From a virus: a stretch of 52,133 nucleotides of DNA. The stretch's first letter is position 1; each line of letters starts with the position of its first letter. Shown piece by piece: positions 48,028-52,133 of the stretch. The notes below the pieces were generated by a model. It saw only the letters and a program-made list of their open reading frames with translations. It was not told where the DNA came from and ran no database searches. The stretch is from the IMG/VR virus record IMGVR_UViG_3300004770_000001, positions 1 through 52,133 of that record, one strand, 5' to 3'. The position numbers and the translations under genes are program-made.

Positions 48028-48737
48028 ACGTATTAGAAGCACCACAGGGATCAAAAGCCTGGTTAGACGCAAGAATGTACCGCTTTACTGCATCCGAAGT
48101 TTATAAGCTGTTTAAAGGTGGTAAAAGACCTATGACGGCGGCAGAACTGGAGGCCAGAGAAAAAGGCGACCGTAGAACTACTGTAGAAACTGTTTTTGGT
48201 GATGGTGCCTTGACTTATATCCGCAGAAAGGTAACAGCTTCTTTAACTTCAGGTCTATCCGAAGAATATCACTACTTCGAGAATAAAAATACCGAATGGG
48301 GCAAGGAATACGAAGCGATGGCAGCAGAAAGGTTTTCAGAAATCACCGGCCTTGAACTCGAAGAATGTGGACTGGTTATTTACAATGACATTTTCGGAGG
48401 CAGCCCGGACCGTTTGGTTAAGGGTTACAAAGAACTGATTGAAATCAAATGCCCAGCCGATAGCGCAAATCACACCTTGAATTTAGCCTGTAATAACGCT
48501 CAGGATTTAAAGGAATTGTCCGAAGATTATTACATACAGATACAGGGCAATCTGTTAGCTACAGGCTACGAAAAGGGCTATTTCGTTAGCTATGACTGGA
48601 GATTCACGCTACCAAACCTACAAATTAAAATAATAGAGGTGCCAGCGGATCTCGAAGTGCAATCAGAGCTTTTATTCAGGCTTGATCAGGCCGCCGGAGT
48701 AATGAACGAATTATTGGAAAAAATCACAGGAATTTAA
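48024..48737 (+). CDS. YqaJ-type recombination exonuclease
   Basis: The 237-residue protein begins with QGSKAWLDARMYRFTASEVY (YqaJ start) and has WGKEYEAMAAERFSEITGL, FGGSPDRLV and LIEIKCP, which supply the Glu, Asp and E-x-K of the PD-(D/E)XK core, then YYIQIQGNLLATGYEKGYFV. It should digest the 5' strand of double-stranded ends like lambda Exo. It pairs with the annealing protein upstream and the SSB-like protein downstream. Confidence 0.88.
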   Translation: MNVLEAPQGSKAWLDARMYRFTASEVYKLFKGGKRPMTAAELEAREKGDRRTTVETVFGDGALTYIRRKVTASLTSGLSEEYHYFENKNTEWGKEYEAMAAERFSEITGLELEECGLVIYNDIFGGSPDRLVKGYKELIEIKCPADSANHTLNLACNNAQDLKELSEDYYIQIQGNLLATGYEKGYFVSYDWRFTLPNLQIKIIEVPADLEVQSELLFRLDQAAGVMNELLEKITGI

Positions 48738-48740
48738 GAA

Positions 48741-49022
48741 ATGGAAATAGTAAGTATATGCGTGAGTGATATCCCAAAGGATAAAATCACAGTAAGCACC
48801 AAAAACGGCAAGAAGTATTTAAGTATTGTCGTTGACAAGCGTAAATCACCCGATCAATTTGGTAACGATTTGACGGTTTACCTAAATCAAACCAAAGAAG
48901 AACGTGAGGCCAAAGCAGACCGGGTTTATGTTGGTCAGGGTAAAACCTACAACTTTAATAACACCGAAAGCAAGCCAGCAGCAGGAAGTAAAAAAGCGGA
49001 CGACGACGATTTGCCGTTTTAA
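48741..49022 (+). CDS. SSB-like protein with acidic DDDDLPF tail
   Basis: The 93-residue protein ends KKADDDDLPF, the C-terminal peptide by which bacterial SSB recruits partner proteins. The body is a short beta domain (KITVSTKNGKKYLSIVVDKR, then FGNDLTVYLNQ), smaller than a normal OB fold of about 110 residues. It most likely coats single-stranded DNA for the recombinase pair upstream. It could alternatively be a decoy carrying only the SSB tail. Confidence 0.72.
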   Translation: MEIVSICVSDIPKDKITVSTKNGKKYLSIVVDKRKSPDQFGNDLTVYLNQTKEEREAKADRVYVGQGKTYNFNNTESKPAAGSKKADDDDLPF

Positions 49023-49099
49023 AAATAACGGCGGCAAAAACTAATCAATTAATCATTCACTTAAAAAACCCTTAAAAGGAAAGGAAAACAGTGTTTATC

Positions 49100-49233
49100 A
49101 TCGGTTTAGCCGCCACCGATACTACAGGTCAGCCATAGAGCTGGCCTTTGCCAGTGAGGGGTTTCCCACTTTCTCATTTGCATAGGGTTTTAGTTGATTT
49201 CCGTTCCCGGCGCGAGGCTGGGGACGGTTTTTT
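49100..49233 (+). ncRNA. Structured intergenic RNA candidate (four hairpins)
   Basis: The 232-base gene-free stretch after the SSB-like gene holds four consecutive hairpins. They are ATCGGT/ACCGAT (49100-49120), GGTCAGC/GCTGGCC (49127-49146), AGT..GGG/CCCACT (49153-49170) and an 11-bp terminator stem (49201-49227) with six T. Bacterial or phage small RNAs and structured leaders look like this. No promoter was pinned down. An origin of replication is an alternative. Confidence 0.4.
49201..49233 (+). terminator. Strong rho-independent terminator
   Basis: CCGTTCCCGGC (49201-49211) and GCTGGGGACGG (49217-49227) pair over 11 bp with two G-U pairs around a 5-base loop, followed by six T. It lies 21 bases before the next gene, so genes from 49255 on need read-through, antitermination or their own promoter. 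Confidence 0.85.
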
Positions 49234-49254
49234 GAAAACTTAAAAAGAAAAAAA

Positions 49255-49551
49255 ATGAAAGCTGAATTTTATAACACGATCGGACTACAAGGTGATTTAT
49301 TCACGATGGCTAAAGAATCAGCCGCTAACCAGGCTGTAAACATTCTTGATGTATTCAAAAGGCTGGGCGAACCTTTGACACCTGCCGAAGTTTTAAAGTG
49401 TTTAGAGGCAAAAGGATTCATTTACCCTATCACATCTGTACGCCGGGCAATAACTGATTTAACAGCTTCAGGTGAGCTTGTAAAGTGTAGCGAAATGAGG
49501 CCGGGATTATATGGTCAACCTAACCATACATGGAGGGCGAAAGCCGCATGA
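49255..49551 (+). CDS. Winged-helix-like DNA-binding protein
   Basis: The 98-residue protein has AVNILDVFKRLGEPLTPAEV, LKCLEAKGFIYPITSVRRAI then TDLTASGELVKC and a beta wing ending GLYGQPNHTW. This is a winged helix-turn-helix pattern (as in replication-initiation or MarR-like folds). It lies at the head of the replication gene group. It overlaps the XRE gene by four bases. Confidence 0.7.
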   Translation: MKAEFYNTIGLQGDLFTMAKESAANQAVNILDVFKRLGEPLTPAEVLKCLEAKGFIYPITSVRRAITDLTASGELVKCSEMRPGLYGQPNHTWRAKAA

Positions 49552-49751
49552 TTTATTTAGGGCAAAATATCAAAAAACTGAGAAAGGAAATGAAATTAAC
49601 TCAGGATCAGTTTGGCGATTTGTTCTGCATACCGGGTAAAACCATTCAAGCATACGAAAACAGGGGAATTGAAATGCCTTACCAAAAGCTGATTGTTTTA
49701 TCGAGGTATTTTAAAATATCAATCGAAGATTTATTAACCAAACAACTATGA
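49548..49751 (+). CDS. XRE-family regulator
   Basis: The 67-residue protein is almost only an HTH_3 domain: IYLGQNIKKLRKEMKLTQDQ then FGDLFCIPGKTIQAYENRGI. It could be the Cro-like or replication control protein. The ATG at 49548 forms ATGA with the upstream stop and is preferred to 49530. It is coupled to the DnaA-like gene by another ATGA. Confidence 0.82.
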   Translation: MIYLGQNIKKLRKEMKLTQDQFGDLFCIPGKTIQAYENRGIEMPYQKLIVLSRYFKISIEDLLTKQL

Positions 49752-50152
49752 TAGCAGAAATATTAGAGCCGGTTAAGCCGGTCCGTTACAACGGAGTTAC
49801 CAGGATTCAAACGGTATTTGTAAAACCAGTTGAATTAAATTCTTTTGAAAACCAACTGGAAAAAGCAAATCAAATAGCCAGATATGTTTTTTCTTTCTAC
49901 GGTTTAGATATTTTTTCAGTTAAAAAAAGATCACGTAAAGCTGATAATGTATTGGCAAAACGGGTTGCTATCGGCCTTATCTGTTCCAATCTTTTTAAGT
50001 TAAAAGATCGCAACGTTGCCGCAATTTTTGGCATCGACAGAACAACTGTAATTTTTTACAGGTCATCATTTAATGACTATGCAAAGTTTTACAAGGAGTT
50101 TAAAACAGAGGTTAATTCGATCGCTGAAATATTAAAGTTAAGAACCGTTTAA
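49748..50152 (+). CDS. DnaA domain IV-like protein
   Basis: The 134-residue protein carries SVKKRSRKADNVLAKRVAIG and VAAIFGIDRTTVIFYRSSFN (about 57-118). The R-S-R...R..A..L, then iG..FG.DrTTV pattern is the DNA-binding domain IV of DnaA, which reads DnaA boxes. No AAA+ domain is present. In phages such proteins may bind the phage origin or compete with host DnaA. Location before the replication protein supports an origin role. Confidence 0.75.
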   Translation: MIAEILEPVKPVRYNGVTRIQTVFVKPVELNSFENQLEKANQIARYVFSFYGLDIFSVKKRSRKADNVLAKRVAIGLICSNLFKLKDRNVAAIFGIDRTTVIFYRSSFNDYAKFYKEFKTEVNSIAEILKLRTV

Positions 50153-50161
50153 TCTACCGAA

Positions 50162-51013
50162 ATGGCTAAACAACCTTACATACCGCTCTATATCGGCGAC
50201 TGGGAAAAGGACACAAATTGTCTTACAAATTTGGCAGAATATGCTTTGTTTAAATTGACATTTAAGCTGTTTAATGCTGAAAAAAGAGGTGTTTTTTGTA
50301 CTAATTTTCGCACACTTTCAGTGCTTTTTAAGGCCGATTTGGACACAACAAAGGAGATTTTTAACGAAATTATCTTTAATAAAGTGTTAGATATTGAAGC
50401 GGGTGAAGACGGAATTTTTATTATAAAAAGCCGCCGCATGTTGCGCGAAAGCAATATTTCTGAATTGCGCTCAGAAATCGGAAAAAAAGGCGCAATCAAA
50501 AAGCAAGCAAAACGTAAGCAAACATTAAAAAACAGCGAAGCAAAACATCAGCAAAACACTGATAATGATATTGAAGATGATAATATAAATAGTGTTGATG
50601 CTAATCAAAAAATTAAAGGTGCGGATTTTGAAAAAAACAAAGCAATCGATGATTTTTTAGAGCATGTTAAGCCTTCTAAATCTTCGGCAAAAAAAGAGAA
50701 AGAACTACCGAGCCATTTTCAAGTAATTGAACACATTGAAAAAACTGCACACTGGCGAAACACTTGCGAGCATTACGGAATAAAATCCGATCAGCGCGAA
50801 TCACTGTTTAAAATTTTCTACGAGCAGAAAGAGGATAATTATAAAATAAGGCTTCCGACCTGGACTGACATTGCTCAAAACTTTTACTTCTGGGTAAAAA
50901 TCCATTTGAGCAAAAACGAAATCGATAAAGTTAAAAATCAGATTTCAAAACCAAACAGAGGCCCGGCAGCTTCCATCGAAACATTCACAGCAATTTTAAA
51001 ACCAGTACCATGA
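50162..51013 (+). CDS. Phage replication protein (DUF1376-like N-terminus)
   Basis: The 283-residue protein begins MAKQPYIPLYIGDWEKDTNC followed by LTNLAEYALFKLTF, the winged-helix start of DUF1376/Lin1244-type replication proteins. A polar, low-complexity linker (about 115-175) leads to a C-terminal domain with PSHFQVIEHIEKTAHW and PTWTDIAQNFYFWVKIH, resembling DnaT-like or helicase-loader interaction domains. It probably binds the origin and loads the host helicase. It overlaps the next gene by four bases. Confidence 0.72.
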   Translation: MAKQPYIPLYIGDWEKDTNCLTNLAEYALFKLTFKLFNAEKRGVFCTNFRTLSVLFKADLDTTKEIFNEIIFNKVLDIEAGEDGIFIIKSRRMLRESNISELRSEIGKKGAIKKQAKRKQTLKNSEAKHQQNTDNDIEDDNINSVDANQKIKGADFEKNKAIDDFLEHVKPSKSSAKKEKELPSHFQVIEHIEKTAHWRNTCEHYGIKSDQRESLFKIFYEQKEDNYKIRLPTWTDIAQNFYFWVKIHLSKNEIDKVKNQISKPNRGPAASIETFTAILKPVP

Positions 51014-51792
51014 GCCAGTTAATCAAATCCGAAAACGTTCTTAGCCAGCCCAACGCTTTGCAGGTTCACGAAAACGAACTGTTTAACACCGTAGCAGCTT
51101 CGATAGCAAAATGCTATGCTGATTTGAATCAGGCTATGCCTTCTGATCCTACATATTTGGTAACAGAGGTGACAAATTCGATTTTAAACCGGTTTCCTGC
51201 AATGAGGCTGCCTGAGATACCTATCGCATTCGCAAACGGCATACGAGGCGATTACGGGCAGTATTTCGGGTTAAGCGTAATTAGCTTCGAGCAGTTCATC
51301 GAAGGCTATCTAACGAGCGAGAGCCGCCGTAAATTGGTTCAGGAAAGAAACAAAGTAAACGATTTAAAATCCGAGCCAACAAAAGATGAAAAATTTGACA
51401 CGGCTAAGAATTTAACGCTTGAAGTTTTTGAAAAGGTTAAGTTAGGAAAGCAGGTCGGATTGAATGGCGCCACAGTTTATGAGTTTTTAAATTCCATTTC
51501 TCTGATTGGTCCTGATTACAAAAAAGGAGTTATGCCGAGGGCACTCGAAGAATATGTTCAGGAATTAAAAGCCGAGGCCGTTAACTGCATGGAGATTATA
51601 AAAAGACGGTATTTAAATCAAAGGCTTGAACTACTCCAGCAGAATATCGAAGCAGATGCGATAACTCCAGATCAGTACAAAGAATGCAAAAGAGTTGCAA
51701 AGCGGCTGATTTTAACCGATTGGATGCGTGATCACATGCTCGAAGAAACGGATTTAAACGCTTTGATTGAATCCCGGAGGAATGCAATATGA
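51010..51792 (+). CDS. Replication-associated protein (helicase loader partner)
   Basis: The 260-residue protein has TYLVTEVTNSILNRFPAMRL and IPIAFANGIRGDYGQYFGLS then VISFEQFIEGYLTSESRR. The pattern of a helical N-terminus with h..G..GdYG.y.GL....f..wI..Y..s..R recurs in Bacteroidota phages next to replication genes. No ATPase motif is visible. It is coupled on both sides by ATGA. Confidence 0.6.
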   Translation: MSQLIKSENVLSQPNALQVHENELFNTVAASIAKCYADLNQAMPSDPTYLVTEVTNSILNRFPAMRLPEIPIAFANGIRGDYGQYFGLSVISFEQFIEGYLTSESRRKLVQERNKVNDLKSEPTKDEKFDTAKNLTLEVFEKVKLGKQVGLNGATVYEFLNSISLIGPDYKKGVMPRALEEYVQELKAEAVNCMEIIKRRYLNQRLELLQQNIEADAITPDQYKECKRVAKRLILTDWMRDHMLEETDLNALIESRRNAI

Positions 51793-52133
51793 AGCAATGT
51801 TCAACCTTTGGTTGCTGGCATCCGGTGTTTTCCAAAGGGCTTTGTCAAACTCACTGGCGGCAGCAATACGGCAAACCGATAAAAAAAAGTAAGACATTAA
51901 AGCAAACCGACGAAGATCCTGCTAAACCGTTTAAGGTTTACAGAACGGCTGAAATAAAAAAAGTAAGTACCAGGCAGCAGAAGCTTTTAGCGGAATATTC
52001 AATCCTTCATAAACAATTCATGGCCAATCATCCAGAATGCGAAGCCAAAGCCGAAGGATGCGATGGTAAAGCTACGCAGGTGCATCACAAAAAAGGCCGG
52101 GGCGAATATCTCAACCGAACTGAAACATGGCTG
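51789..52133 (+). CDS. HNH endonuclease, N-terminal part (continues at base 71)
   Basis: This is the first 115 codons of a protein of about 147 residues completed at 71-169 after circularisation. It starts MKQCSTFGCWHPVFSKGLCQTHW, where Cys4, Cys9, Cys19 and His22 can form a zinc finger. The HNH core follows with HPECEAKAEGCDGKATQVHH. It begins by ATGA overlap with the replication-associated gene. The reading frame passes the window end without a break, which proves the junction. Confidence 0.85.
   Translation, partial: MKQCSTFGCWHPVFSKGLCQTHWRQQYGKPIKKSKTLKQTDEDPAKPFKVYRTAEIKKVSTRQQKLLAEYSILHKQFMANHPECEAKAEGCDGKATQVHHKKGRGEYLNRTETWL
52064..52133. repeat. Terminal direct repeat, right copy (circle junction)
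   Basis: Identical to bases 1-70. It marks the overlap of a circular assembly or a circularly permuted phage genome. The unit length without one copy is 52,063 bp. Confidence 0.97.

Overview
The window is the genome of a temperate, long-tailed (siphovirus-type) phage of a Bacteroidota host. Bases 1-70 are repeated exactly at 52064-52133, and one HNH nuclease gene runs off the right end and finishes at the left end. The molecule is therefore circular, or circularly permuted or assembled as a circle, with a unit of about 52,063 bp; the window start is arbitrary. A Bacteroidota host, perhaps near Mucilaginibacter or Pedobacter (inference), is suggested by AT-rich DNA, weak Shine-Dalgarno sites, promoters of the TTG-N19/20-TAnnTTTG type, many short Sec signal peptides ending in Q, a SprB-like repeat in a tail protein, and fibre sequences typical of phages of that group.

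Layout. 166-6385 is an accessory early region: C5 DNA methyltransferase, PAPS-reductase-like PP-loop protein, many small genes, an HNH nuclease and a secreted protein, plus a reverse ribbon-helix-helix regulator. 6578-9372 holds a PD-(D/E)XK-like nuclease, a NUMOD4/HNH homing nuclease and the small and large terminase. 9450-15641 is the head module: portal, Mu F-like protein, prohead protease with a zinc ribbon, and capsid protein with membrane segments and a coiled-coil N-terminus. It is interrupted by a four-gene reverse cassette (11745-13074). 15753-19857 is a methyltransferase and glycosyltransferase island between capsid and connector genes. 19857-28444 holds connectors, tail terminator, two tail-tube paralogues, a frameshifted tail assembly chaperone, tape measure and a distal tail protein. 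28449-37037 encodes three very large or repetitive fibre-like proteins, each with a signal peptide. 37044-42601 holds a metallophosphoesterase, a nucleotide-hydrolase-like protein, a tRNA-like element, a putative holin, GH25 lysozyme and a secreted non-specific nuclease.

42664-45786, on the minus strand, is the lysogeny module: tyrosine integrase, XRE regulator, secreted DUF4468-like protein and a LexA/CI-type repressor facing an operator-rich divergent promoter. 45887 to the end, and on through the circle junction, is the early and replication operon: small genes, a Rad52/ERF-like annealing protein, YqaJ exonuclease, an SSB-like protein with an acidic DDDDLPF tail, a structured RNA or terminator region, a winged-helix and an XRE regulator, a DnaA domain IV-like protein, a DUF1376-like replication protein and a helicase-loader-associated protein.

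The most interesting non-genic signals are two families of conserved intergenic motifs in the late region. One is a TTGCA-N4-TGCAA-CACGA element, with four copies before portal, protease, tail tube and the second tail tube. The other is TAAATGAAA-N3-TTGAAA, with three copies before terminase, tail terminator and the lysis block. They look like binding sites of a late-gene control system. Other points worth attention are a tRNA-like element with an abnormal anticodon arm, a repressor-type promoter shared by two distant operons, and the reverse cassette inside the head genes.
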